48,952 bases of DNA from an uncultured Bacilli bacterium (GTDB taxonomy: Bacteria > Bacillota_I > Bacilli_A > RF39 > UBA660). A program made the translations under genes and the position numbers. How positions within the stretch are numbered: the first letter of the stretch is position 1; every line of letters starts with the position of its first letter. Where the stretch lies: assembly GCA_947589535.1 (NCBI GenBank), contig CANQAS010000004.1, positions 1 through 48,952 of the forward strand, written 5' to 3'. This document shows, piece by piece, positions 17,059-26,427 of the stretch. The notes beneath the pieces are model-generated. The model ran no database searches, was not told where the DNA came from, and was given only the letters and a program-made list of their open reading frames with translations.

Positions 17059-18977
17059 TGCTTTACAAAATCTCTAATAATATTTAATACAAAGAATACT
17101 ATGAATATTACTATTAGCACAACCAATGAATTAGTAAGTAAAGATTTATTTATTTTAACTAATGGTTCTTTTAATAATCTAATTGAATATGTCATAGGTA
17201 AATAGTTATTCATCCATCTAAATCCTTTAGTTACTGTTTCAATTGGGAATGTTCCACCTGATGCAGCAAGTTGTAATACTAAAAGAATTAATGCAATAAA
17301 CTTACCAATATCTTTAAAGTTAGTTATTAAAAATTCAATTATTGCCATAAATGTATTTGCTATTAAAATAAATGCTCCATAATATAATTTATAATCAGTA
17401 ACATCAAATTCTAAAAATAAGTCTAAACATAACGCCAATATAACTGATGATATTGTAATTAGTCCATGATATGCTAAAGTCTTTTTAACTAGTCTATTAT
17501 CACTAATGCTAAATACTCCAAATCTCTCTTCTTTATCATAATATAAAACCATAAACATCATTAGGCATCCTACCCATAATCCTACTGATATAAATAATGG
17601 TGAGAATGCGGTACCGTAGCTACTTACTTCGTTTACCTCTTTAGTTTCTACATTAACTGGCTTGCTACTATATTCTGATAAGGTTTCTACTTTTTTAATA
17701 CTTTCTTTTGTATCTTTAGCCTTAGATGATAATTCATTTTTAGCAGAAGAAATACTACTATTTAATGTTAATACACCATTATTTAAAGTATCTACTCCTG
17801 TATTAAGATTATTAATACCATTAAGTATTTGATTTGAATTTTTATTTAATGTATTAATTCCCATAGTTAATTTACTAGTACCATCTACCAATGAATTAGA
17901 TCCTGACTTCAATTTATCAACTCCGGATTGTAATTCAGATAACTTTGTTTTTAAGATATTTAACTGTGAACCATCACCATTAATACCATCATTTAAACTG
18001 GAAACACCCGATGCAATAGCATTACTTGAGGTACCTAATTTTGTACCAACAGAATTAATATATTCCGCTAATGTATAATCAGTAACTGGTATCATTTCGT
18101 TATAATTATGTAATACAGAAGTAGTAATACCTAAATAATCTGGATTAGATATTGCAAAATTAACTAATGAATTATATGATTGTAATCCATTATTAAAGTT
18201 TTTTTCATTTTCATTTAATAATGTAACTGATTGTCCTAAATATTCTAAACCAGATAAATCAATGTTGCTTAATGAACTTTGTAAAATACCTAATCCATCA
18301 TCTAAGCTTTTAGCACCAGTATATAAACTACTTGCACCATCATTAACACTATTTATTCCATTATTAAATAATGAATAATTAGTTGCTAACTCATTTGTAC
18401 CACTATACAACTTTTTACTTCCGTCTTTTAACTTGTTCGTACCATCACTTAGTTTATTAAAGCCATAATTTATAGTATCTAAACTTCCAGGAACTTCCTT
18501 TAAACTATCTGTTAAACCTTCAACTATTTTACTATTAACTTCATTATCTAAGTTCTTTTCAACCGTTAAAACAACATTATTGATTATTTGACTAGCTAAA
18601 TAATTAGACTTTTGATTTGGTGAATAAGTGATAGTAGCATGTTTCTTGTTATCATTATTAGCACTTTCCATATCAGAAGTAAAACTTTGTGGTACCTTTA
18701 TAACCGCATAATAAGTACCTTCATTAAGTCCTTTTTCTGCATCTTTTTCTGATACAACAGATATTTTTAGTTTCTTTGAATCTTTTATTCCATCTATTAA
18801 GGAATTCGCCTTATCACCAGTATCCTCATTAACTATAGCTACTGGTAAATTATCAATATTTCCCTTACCATATGGATTCCAGTATGCTTTTAAATAAAAA
18901 AAACTATAAATAAACGGAATAAATAGTATAACAAATAATACTACATACTTAAATTTACTTTTTAATTTTTCTTTCAT
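17040..18977 (-). CDS. YhgE/Pip family membrane protein (ABC-2-like, phage infection protein family)
   Basis: N-term TM 'YVVLFVILFIPFIYSFFYLKAYWNPYGKGNIDNLPVAIVNED', repeated Leu/Asn/Gly heptads, C-terminal multi-TM block. Confidence 0.93.
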   Translation of the reverse strand: MKEKLKSKFKYVVLFVILFIPFIYSFFYLKAYWNPYGKGNIDNLPVAIVNEDTGDKANSLIDGIKDSKKLKISVVSEKDAEKGLNEGTYYAVIKVPQSFTSDMESANNDNKKHATITYSPNQKSNYLASQIINNVVLTVEKNLDNEVNSKIVEGLTDSLKEVPGSLDTINYGFNKLSDGTNKLKDGSKKLYSGTNELATNYSLFNNGINSVNDGASSLYTGAKSLDDGLGILQSSLSNIDLSGLEYLGQSVTLLNENEKNFNNGLQSYNSLVNFAISNPDYLGITTSVLHNYNEMIPVTDYTLAEYINSVGTKLGTSSNAIASGVSSLNDGINGDGSQLNILKTKLSELQSGVDKLKSGSNSLVDGTSKLTMGINTLNKNSNQILNGINNLNTGVDTLNNGVLTLNSSISSAKNELSSKAKDTKESIKKVETLSEYSSKPVNVETKEVNEVSSYGTAFSPLFISVGLWVGCLMMFMVLYYDKEERFGVFSISDNRLVKKTLAYHGLITISSVILALCLDLFLEFDVTDYKLYYGAFILIANTFMAIIEFLITNFKDIGKFIALILLVLQLAASGGTFPIETVTKGFRWMNNYLPMTYSIRLLKEPLVKINKSLLTNSLVVLIVIFIVFFVLNIIRDFVKQKRLTN

Positions 18978-19552
18978 TATAAATCATCTTCTTTCTTAAC
19001 TAGTAAACCATCTTTTAAAATTGATATAATTTCACTGACAAATTTCTTTTCGTCTATCTTTCTATCATATTCAAGCATTACTGATATAAATACTTTATAT
19101 ATAATAAATGCAGAAAGATGAATATCACATGACTTTATGGTATTTTTTTCTACTTCTTCGTTAATAGCATTTTCTATATAATTAATTATTTCTTTATCAT
19201 ATAACTTGCTAAAACTTTCATATTTATAAGAATTTTCATCATTAAAATCTTTTATAAGATTAGTAAATAACCTACTATTATTACGATAAGTAATAACTTT
19301 ATAAACACCATTACCTAACTTGTTAATAAAAGTATCATTACTTTCTTTTATTTTTTCAATGATTGATCTCATATGATTTAATTCTTCGTCAATAAAGTAT
19401 TTAAACATAGACTCTTTATCTTTAAAATAAGTATAAATTGTCTTTTTAGTAACGTTTGACTCTCTAGCTATCTCATCCATAGATACTCTTTTATATCCAT
19501 ATTCTGTAAATAACTTTCTTGCGGTATCAATTACCTTTTCTTTTTTATCCAT
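18977..19552 (-). CDS. TetR/AcrR family transcriptional regulator
   Basis: 'VIDTARKLFTEYGYKRVSMDEIARESNVTKKTIYTYFKDKESMF' HTH. Confidence 0.95.
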   Translation of the reverse strand: MDKKEKVIDTARKLFTEYGYKRVSMDEIARESNVTKKTIYTYFKDKESMFKYFIDEELNHMRSIIEKIKESNDTFINKLGNGVYKVITYRNNSRLFTNLIKDFNDENSYKYESFSKLYDKEIINYIENAINEEVEKNTIKSCDIHLSAFIIYKVFISVMLEYDRKIDEKKFVSEIISILKDGLLVKKEDDL

Positions 19553-19565
19553 ACTATACTCCTAT

Positions 19566-19615
19566 ACCAATTTGGTTTACTAGTATAGTATATGCCTAAA
19601 AACAAAAAAAGTCAA
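19566..19615 (-). promoter_or_regulatory. promoter and putative operator of the tetR-yhgE operon
   Basis: Minus: TTGACT (19615-19610), 17 nt, TATACT (19592-19587), then ACCAA-A-TTGGT inverted repeat (19576-19566). Confidence 0.6.
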
Positions 19616-19638
19616 ACAAAATTGACTCTTTAACATAA

Positions 19639-20544
19639 TTAATTATTATTCATGTATTTTATTGCCTCTTTTACTGCTACTGCACCATCTGATATTGCAG
19701 TAACAAGTTGTCTTACCTCTTTTACTCTGCTATCTCCTGCAACATATATACCAGGAACATTAGTGTTACAATCTTCTTTTGCAATAACATAACCGGCCTC
19801 ATCAAGATTAATAATCTTTGCAAAATTTTGATTATTTGGAACTCGTCCTATCGCAATGAATAACCCTGATACTAATATCGTACTAGTTTTATTATTATTA
19901 TCAGTAATTTCTATACTTTCTAATTTTTCATTAGCATTTAATTTTGTAACAATACTGTCATAAATAAATTTAACATTATCTTTTTTCTTTAATTTATCTA
20001 TTATAGAAGTATCTGCTCTAAACTCATTTCTTCTATGTATAAGATAAACTGTTTTAGCTATCCCTGACAAATATAAAGCTTCTTCTAAAGCAGTGTTTCC
20101 TCCACCTTGTACAGCTACATCTTTTCCCTTGTAAAAACCCCCATCACAAGTAGCACAGTAAGAAACACCTTTACCAACTAATGAATTTTCATTTTCTATT
20201 CCTAATTTTCTATTTTCAACACCAGTTGCTAAGATTATGGTTTTAGTTTTGTAAGTATTTTTATTAGTTATTACTTCTTTACTGATAACATTGTCTTTTA
20301 TATCAATTACCTTTTCAAACTTTATTTTTGCCTCTAAATCTTTTGCTTGATTATATAGTCTAGTTGCAAAATCAAAGCCAGATATATGAGGTTCTACTGG
20401 GTAATTTTCAATATCTAACGTATTAATTATTTGACCACCATAACCCTTAGCCTCTAATACTAATACTTTTTTAGCTGCACGTTTTGCGTATATTGCAGCA
20501 GTAAGTCCTGCAGGGCCAGCTCCTACGATTATAATATCGTACAT
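19639..20544 (-). CDS. trxB: thioredoxin-disulfide reductase
   Basis: 'GAGPAGLTAAIYAKRA', 'CATCDGGFYKGKDVAVQGGGNTALEEA', 'GIYVAGDSRVKEVRQLVTA'. Confidence 0.96.
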   Translation of the reverse strand: MYDIIIVGAGPAGLTAAIYAKRAAKKVLVLEAKGYGGQIINTLDIENYPVEPHISGFDFATRLYNQAKDLEAKIKFEKVIDIKDNVISKEVITNKNTYKTKTIILATGVENRKLGIENENSLVGKGVSYCATCDGGFYKGKDVAVQGGGNTALEEALYLSGIAKTVYLIHRRNEFRADTSIIDKLKKKDNVKFIYDSIVTKLNANEKLESIEITDNNNKTSTILVSGLFIAIGRVPNNQNFAKIINLDEAGYVIAKEDCNTNVPGIYVAGDSRVKEVRQLVTAISDGAVAVKEAIKYMNNN

Positions 20545-20858
20545 TATTTTCCTCCTAATAATTCCTTTATTTCATCCTTTGGTCTAAACCCAATACTTCT
20601 ATTTACTTCTTTTCCATCTTTTATAATTACCATACAAGGTATTGATGATACATTATATTTAGCCGCTAACTCTTCTTCTTTATCTACGTTTACAGAAACT
20701 ATTTTATAATCATCTGATTCCGATGCTATCTCATCTAATATTGGTCTTACCATTCTGCATGGGCCACACCAATTAGCATTAAAATCAACTAATACTAAGA
20801 CATCAGACTTAATTACTTCTTCTTCAAAATTTTCTTTTGTTACATCTACTATTTTCAT
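20544..20858 (-). CDS. trxA: thioredoxin
   Basis: 'VDFNANWCGPCRMVRPILDEIA...SSIPCMVIIKDG'. Confidence 0.96.
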   Translation of the reverse strand: MKIVDVTKENFEEEVIKSDVLVLVDFNANWCGPCRMVRPILDEIASESDDYKIVSVNVDKEEELAAKYNVSSIPCMVIIKDGKEVNRSIGFRPKDEIKELLGGK

Positions 20859-20929
20859 CGTTTCATTTCCTTTCTTTATATTAATTATAATAACACATTT
20901 TACTTGTTATTTTTAGATAATTATTAAAG

Positions 20930-21817
20930 TTACTTGGTTATATGCCTTTTAACATTAATATAACTAACCTCTGGATTATATAATTTATCAGCAAACCTAA
21001 TTATTTTGGGCGCTACTTCTTGTACTTTAGTTACACCACCAGTTACTATTAAACTAATTTCTTTACCATTTATAAACTTAGTTTTAATACCTCTAGAGGT
21101 ACTTGGAAATAATTTCTTATGTGGTCCAACAAGCCCTATATTACCCTTCCATATTTTATCCATATAATTAAATAACATACCATTATGCATATGACCTGAT
21201 AATATAATATCAATTTTTTTTAAGTCAGGTATATTATTAAAGACATTATCATTAAATATACGCATTGGTGAATGACATAGTAAAATATTAAATTTATAAC
21301 TATCAATAGCAGAAATATATTTATTATAAGATTTTATTAATATGCTTTCGTTTTCCCACTTTTTATCATAATAGTATTTATATGGCAAAACATATCCTAT
21401 AAACCTAATACCTTTTTCTTGGTAAATTTTATTGTGTAAAAATATTACGTTTGGAATGGTAGATACATCATTAATCCATTTTTTATTTATATCAAATTTA
21501 TGTTTGTGCCTTTTTAACATCTTTGTAATATCATGATTGCCTAACGTAAATATAACCTTAGATATCTTAGATAGTTCTTTTAAATATAATATACTTTTAT
21601 CGTAAATAGATTTATCCTCAAACATATTTGTACAATCTATATAATCACCACAAATACATATATAATCCGGGCTTTTTTCTCTTATATCATTAATTACTAA
21701 TTTAATTTTATTATCACTTGATATATGAGACAAATGAAAGTCAGCTAACAAACAAATTTTTTTATTATCAAGTATTTTTTTACTATAAATATTATATTCT
21801 TTTACAATAAGCTTCAT
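20930..21817 (-). CDS. metallophosphoesterase (YkuE-like)
   Basis: 'LLADFHLSH', 'CICGDYID', 'TLGNHD', 'LLCHSP', 'ILSGHMHNG'. Confidence 0.92.
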   Translation of the reverse strand: MKLIVKEYNIYSKKILDNKKICLLADFHLSHISSDNKIKLVINDIREKSPDYICICGDYIDCTNMFEDKSIYDKSILYLKELSKISKVIFTLGNHDITKMLKRHKHKFDINKKWINDVSTIPNVIFLHNKIYQEKGIRFIGYVLPYKYYYDKKWENESILIKSYNKYISAIDSYKFNILLCHSPMRIFNDNVFNNIPDLKKIDIILSGHMHNGMLFNYMDKIWKGNIGLVGPHKKLFPSTSRGIKTKFINGKEISLIVTGGVTKVQEVAPKIIRFADKLYNPEVSYINVKRHITK

Positions 21818-21881
21818 AAATCACATTCCTTTAAATCTAAAAATGCATAAAATATCATTATAATTATACTTAAATGATTAT

Positions 21882-22067
21882 TTATTTTTCCAATGTTTTC
21901 TTTAATTCTTCCGTATTAATTACAATTTTAAAATAATCATATATATTTTTAGAATTAAAGATAAAGTGGTTAGTATTTTTATTTTTTTTAATTCTACAAC
22001 TCTTCTCGATACTTTCTTCTTCGTTTATTTCCTAAATTGCTGAAACATTAATTTGAAAATTTCTCAT
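21882..22067 (-). pseudogene. possible decayed ORF interrupted by TAG
   Basis: Single-frame: MRNFQINVSAI*EINEEESIEKSCRIKKNKNTNHFIFNSKNIYDYFKIVINTEELKKTLEK*. Confidence 0.3.
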
Positions 22068-22189
22068 AAATATATTAATTCATTTTAAAATATCTTTATA
22101 AAAATGCATAATCACGATTTCTAATTTTTTCTATTAAATTCTAACTTGACATAAGTCTAATATTTAAATAACACCGTCATAACTACCAC

Positions 22190-22897
22190 CTATATTATTT
22201 TATCTATTAAATTAGAAACACTTTCATATTCCTCTATAGCTAATTTTTTTAACTCATCTACTGCATTAACCATTGCATATCCATTAAAATCTTTAATCAT
22301 TTCTATGTCACTATAACCATCTCCAATTGTATAAACATTTTCTTTTAATATATTTAATCTATTTAGCAACAGGTTTATAGCATTTGATTTATTAGTTTTA
22401 TTTGAAATTATTTCTAGTGAATTTTCTTTAACATAATAAGAATTAATATAATTAGCATATTTATTATTTATGACTTTATTAATAAGCATTGCTTCTTCTT
22501 TTGAACTGTATTTAACATTTATCTTTGTTAAATCATTATGTTCAAAGTCAACTCTACTTTCTAATTTACTACAACAAAATCTTTTTATTGATTTATTTAA
22601 TTGCAAATCTTTTTTAATATTATTTATTATTTTATTATTTATTGAAAAGTTTTCAAAAACATTATCATTTTTATCTAATATCGTTGCACCATGATTAATA
22701 ATTACATAGTCATATTCAAAATTATACATATCTACTTTATTATGAAAATCAAAATAACTTCTACCCGTAGCGATAATAAATATATTCCCTTCTTTTCTAA
22801 ATTTAGCAACTGCTTTTTTATTAATTTCAATATCTTCATCATTTAAATAAAAAGTTTGATCATAATCACTAACTAATATTTTTTTATTTGCATTCAT
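22190..22897 (-). CDS. HAD-superfamily Cof-type hydrolase
   Basis: 'LVSDYDQTFYLND', 'FIIATGRS', 'VYTIGDGYSDIEMI'. Confidence 0.93.
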   Translation of the reverse strand: MNANKKILVSDYDQTFYLNDEDIEINKKAVAKFRKEGNIFIIATGRSYFDFHNKVDMYNFEYDYVIINHGATILDKNDNVFENFSINNKIINNIKKDLQLNKSIKRFCCSKLESRVDFEHNDLTKINVKYSSKEEAMLINKVINNKYANYINSYYVKENSLEIISNKTNKSNAINLLLNRLNILKENVYTIGDGYSDIEMIKDFNGYAMVNAVDELKKLAIEEYESVSNLIDKII

Positions 22898-23025
22898 GAT
22901 AAATACACCTTTCTTGTTAATTAATTTAAATACTAATTTACATATAATTATATCATGAATTCATTTGATATTTTTATTTAAATAGAAATATAATTTTAAA
23001 GGAAATTAGTCACTAAATAATAAAA

Positions 23026-23056
23026 AAACGCAAACTTTTATTAAAAGTGCGTGTAT
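23026..23056 (-). terminator. terminator of ssrA
   Basis: Minus: CGCACTTTTAATAAAAGTTTGCGTTTTTTT. Confidence 0.7.
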
Positions 23057-23065
23057 TAACTTTAA

Positions 23066-23435
23066 TGGTGGAGCTGACGAGAGTCGAACTCGTGTCCGAA
23101 AAATAGTCCACTATAGCTTCTACAAGTTTAGTTAGTAATTAAGGTTTAATTAAATGATAAAGGTAACTAACATACCCATCAAATAACGAGTTTAGTAAAA
23201 TTCATTATCTTATCCTAAACAAATAAGATAATATAACTCACTAAAATTGAGCCTCTTTAAAAATCCGTGAGTAAAACTTAAAAAGAAGCGCTTACAGTTA
23301 TTAAATTAAGCAGCTGCGAAAGCTGTATTGCAAGCAAATGTATTTGTTTTGTTATTTATTTTTGTTTGCACGTAAGGAGTGCCTTCCACTTGCATCTATA
23401 GATTCATACTTTCCGTCGAAACCAATAACAGCCCC
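23066..23435 (-). ncRNA. ssrA: transfer-messenger RNA (tmRNA); tag ORF 23306-23353
   Basis: Minus 5' GGGGCTGTTATTGGTTTCGACGG... and 3' ...CGAGTTCGACTCTCGTCAGCTCCACCA; acceptor GGGGCUG/CAGCUCC; tag read as (A)NKTNTFACNTAFAAA-stop. Confidence 0.96.
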
Positions 23436-23454
23436 ATAAATAAACAACATACAT

Positions 23455-23463
23455 ATTATAGCA
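23455..23463 (-). promoter_or_regulatory. extended -10 of the ssrA promoter
   Basis: Minus: TGCTATAAT about 20 nt upstream of the mature 5' end. Confidence 0.55.
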
Positions 23464-23481
23464 TATATTTATAAAATTTAA

Positions 23482-23510
23482 TTGTTTATTTTTCATATAT
23501 CTTGTATAAT
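23482..23510 (+). promoter_or_regulatory. promoter of the phosphodiester glycosidase gene
   Basis: TTGTTT-17 nt-TATAAT (23505-23510). Confidence 0.55.
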
Positions 23511-23526
23511 TGGTTTAGGTGGTAAT

Positions 23527-24804
23527 GTGAAGGATAAGAAAGAAAAAAAGAAATATTTTTTGTTTAGGGTATTACCAATAATATTAATACCTATACTAGG
23601 GAGTATGACAATTGTATCAACTCATTCAACTAAGCTTATAGTAAAGCCAATAAACTATATAGTATATATACTGCTTTCACTGTTTATATATATTCTAATA
23701 GTAGGATTCTTTATTTTAAGAAAAAGAGAAAAGAAAAAAAATAAGAAAGCCAAGATAAAAAGAATAATATTAAGTGTAATTACAACATTATACATATTGT
23801 GTGCGTGCACTTGTTTGTTCCTATTATACGGGCCATATGATAAATTTAGAACTTGGTTTATATCAACATCGATGAGTACAATGAATCATCAATATATATG
23901 TCACTGGTTTTATAGTGACGAGGAAATAAACAAAGTTATAAACGGTAACTACGTTATAGAAATTGACGAAGAAACTGATACCGATTTAATTGACATGAAA
24001 GAAGAAACTTATGCTAATGAGTATGAAAAACAAATCTTACAAAGAGATAAAGATGCTGCTTATAAAATAATAGAATTAGAAGTAAATGGACAAAAAGCTT
24101 ATTTAGCTGCTGTATATGATCCATCAAAAGTTAAAGTAGCCGTATCTAAAGGTGTTGGGACTTATGGGCAATATGCAACTAAGATAGCAGAACAAAATAA
24201 CGCTCTTCTTGCTGTTAATGGTGGAGGGTTTGGTAATGCTCCAGACAATCAAACAGGAGGTCGCCCAACAGGTGTTACAATCGCAAATGGTAAAGTAATA
24301 ACTGACAACACATATTCATCAGATGCACAATCTGGTGGTTTAATTGGTATGACATATGATAATAAGTTAGTTTTAATTAAAAACGCTACAGCTGCTAAGG
24401 CTAAAAGTATGAATGTTCGTGATGGAGTTTCATGGGGACCATTCTTAATAGTTAATGGTAAAAAATCATTTATAAAAGGTAATGGTGGCTGGGGATACGC
24501 TGCTAGAACAGCTATAGGACAACGCAGTGATGGAATAATATTACTTCTTGCGGTAAATAGTAATTCTACTAGGACAAAAGGAGCTAATATGGTAGATTTA
24601 ACCGAAATAATGAATAATTATGGAGCTGTTAACGCCGCAAACTTAGATGGTGGAACATCTACCGTTATGATTCTTCCTAAAAAAGAGGCAATAAAATATA
24701 GAAGTGATTGTAATGATGCTTATTGCTATATAAACGACCCTGTTGATTCAGCATTAAGACATAAAACAAGGGGCATACCAACAACTATAATAGTAACAAA
24801 ATAA
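23527..24804 (+). CDS. membrane-anchored phosphodiester glycosidase (NAGPA-like) domain protein
   Basis: 'NNALLAVNGGGFG', 'TGGRPTGVTIANGKV', 'YAARTAIGQRSDGIILLLAVN', 'VNAANLDGGTSTVM'; GTG start at 23527 with AGGTGG upstream preferred over the ORF-track start 23482. Confidence 0.9.
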   Translation: MKDKKEKKKYFLFRVLPIILIPILGSMTIVSTHSTKLIVKPINYIVYILLSLFIYILIVGFFILRKREKKKNKKAKIKRIILSVITTLYILCACTCLFLLYGPYDKFRTWFISTSMSTMNHQYICHWFYSDEEINKVINGNYVIEIDEETDTDLIDMKEETYANEYEKQILQRDKDAAYKIIELEVNGQKAYLAAVYDPSKVKVAVSKGVGTYGQYATKIAEQNNALLAVNGGGFGNAPDNQTGGRPTGVTIANGKVITDNTYSSDAQSGGLIGMTYDNKLVLIKNATAAKAKSMNVRDGVSWGPFLIVNGKKSFIKGNGGWGYAARTAIGQRSDGIILLLAVNSNSTRTKGANMVDLTEIMNNYGAVNAANLDGGTSTVMILPKKEAIKYRSDCNDAYCYINDPVDSALRHKTRGIPTTIIVTK

Positions 24805-24829
24805 AGATTCCGTTTTGGAATCTTTATTT
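24799..24829. terminator. bidirectional terminator shared by convergent genes, both stop codons in the stem
   Basis: AAATAAAGATTCC-GTTTT-GGAATCTTTATTT; 13-bp perfect stem. Confidence 0.85.
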
Positions 24830-25267
24830 ATATTTACTAAGGTTTTTTTCTATATCTCTTTTTATATCCTTTTCTTTTAGACTTTGCCTTTTATCATACT
24901 GTTTTTTTCCTTTTGCAACACCTAGTAATATTTTGGCCTTTCCTTCTTTTAAATAAAGTTTTACTGGCACTAAAGAATAACCATCTTTTTCTATTTTATC
25001 CCTTATTTTATAAATTTCTTTTTTATGTAATAAAAGTTTTCTTTCTCTTCTTTCATCATGATTAAATCTATTACCTTCCTCATAAGTAGATATAAACATA
25101 TTAATTAAAAATACCTCGCCATTTTTAACTCTTGCATAACTATCTTTTAAATTACAGCTCCCCTTACGTATGGATTTTATTTCGGTTCCTGTTAAAACAA
25201 TACCACACTCATAAGTATCTTCTATAAAATAATCAAAACTAGCTTTTTTATTTTTTATTTCTATCAC
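24824..25267 (-). CDS. smpB: SsrA-binding protein SmpB
   Basis: '[42 protein letters not shown]...[15 protein letters not shown]'. Confidence 0.97.
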   Translation of the reverse strand: MIEIKNKKASFDYFIEDTYECGIVLTGTEIKSIRKGSCNLKDSYARVKNGEVFLINMFISTYEEGNRFNHDERRERKLLLHKKEIYKIRDKIEKDGYSLVPVKLYLKEGKAKILLGVAKGKKQYDKRQSLKEKDIKRDIEKNLSKYK

Positions 25268-26427
25268 TATTTCACCTCAATTATGTTTTCATACCTATTT
25301 AAAACTGATTTATATTTATTATAATATGTTTCGTAGTTATTTAAAATACCATTATTTAATTTTGTATAAGGATATACTTTAAAATTACGACTTCCCTTAA
25401 AATAAGTATATATAAGGTTGGCTTTAACATCACTAAACTCTATACTACCATCCTTTGTTTTTTTAATATTTAAATAAGCAATGGCACCAGTTTGTTTATC
25501 TACTGTGTCTTGAGCTGAAATAAAATTTCCTAAAGCATAAAAGACTAAGGTATCATTAATCTTTTCTACTGGTTGTAAACTATGGGCATGGTTACCTATA
25601 ATTAGGTTAACTCCCATATCGGAAAGCTCTTTTGCAACCTGTTTTTGATTACTACTAGGGTAAGTTGTATATTCTTCTCCCCAATGCATTGATACTATTA
25701 TTAAATCTACTTTATCTTTTACTTTTTCGATGTCTTCTTTTGCTTTTTCTTTTGAATAAATATTAGTTAAATACTCTTTACCAGATGGTGGCAATAAACC
25801 ATTTGTAACGGTAGTGTATGCAAAAAACGCATACTTAATACCATTTTTCTCTAAAATCTTAATATTACTTTCTCTATCTTCGAAAGATAACGCTTGTCCA
25901 GTATAATAAACTCCTGGTTTGGTTTTCCAATAATTAACTGAGTTTATGACGCCCTTTTCTCCTTTATCCATGGTATGGTTATTAGCTAAACTAACTAGGT
26001 TAAATCCTAAGTTAATCATAGCATCACCAATTTCTTCTGGAGAATTAAACCTAGGATAAGCAGATAATCCTAATTCTTTACCACCTATAATGCTTTCTTG
26101 ATTATAAAAAGCTAAATCATGGCCTTGTATTAAATCTTTTACTTCAGTAAACATCTTATCAAAAGAGTACGTTCCATCACTATTTAAAGCATCAGTGTAT
26201 ACAAAGCGATGAATTAAGCAATCACCAACCATTACAACACTAAGTTCATTTGAATCTGGCTTCTTAATGGTAGTAGTTACTACAGGTTTCTTTTTAGAAT
26301 TAGACCTATCACTTGAGTTTTTCCTATAATCTTTTATGTAACTAGTTAATACAATAATAAACACTGATAATAAAATTAATATTAAAAGAATTTTAACCCA
26401 TTTTTTTAGTTTTCTTTTCCTCTTCAT
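25267..26427 (-). CDS. CapA family protein (poly-gamma-glutamate/capsule-type metallophosphatase)
   Basis: '[14 protein letters not shown]', '[14 protein letters not shown]', '[15 protein letters not shown]', '[13 protein letters not shown]'. Confidence 0.93.
   Translation of the reverse strand: MKRKRKLKKWVKILLILILLSVFIIVLTSYIKDYRKNSSDRSNSKKKPVVTTTIKKPDSNELSVVMVGDCLIHRFVYTDALNSDGTYSFDKMFTEVKDLIQGHDLAFYNQESIIGGKELGLSAYPRFNSPEEIGDAMINLGFNLVSLANNHTMDKGEKGVINSVNYWKTKPGVYYTGQALSFEDRESNIKILEKNGIKYAFFAYTTVTNGLLPPSGKEYLTNIYSKEKAKEDIEKVKDKVDLIIVSMHWGEEYTTYPSSNQKQVAKELSDMGVNLIIGNHAHSLQPVEKINDTLVFYALGNFISAQDTVDKQTGAIAYLNIKKTKDGSIEFSDVKANLIYTYFKGSRNFKVYPYTKLNNGILNNYETYYNKYKSVLNRYENIIEVK

Noticed and set aside
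17700-18480. Possible tandem DNA repeats in the yhgE-like gene
   Set aside because: These are degenerate Leu/Asn/Gly heptad repeats normal for the coiled-coil part of this family, not DNA repeats.
23336-23365. tmRNA tag starting at GCA (ANKNK-stop), suggesting a frameshifted tag
   Set aside because: The AAC frame aligns closely with the B. subtilis tag and preserves the UA-NNN spacing, so a frameshift is not needed.
23482-23526. Upstream start of the phosphodiester glycosidase gene at 23482
   Set aside because: It overlaps the predicted promoter (TTGTTT-17-TATAAT); the GTG at 23527 has an AGGTGG SD and a short leader.
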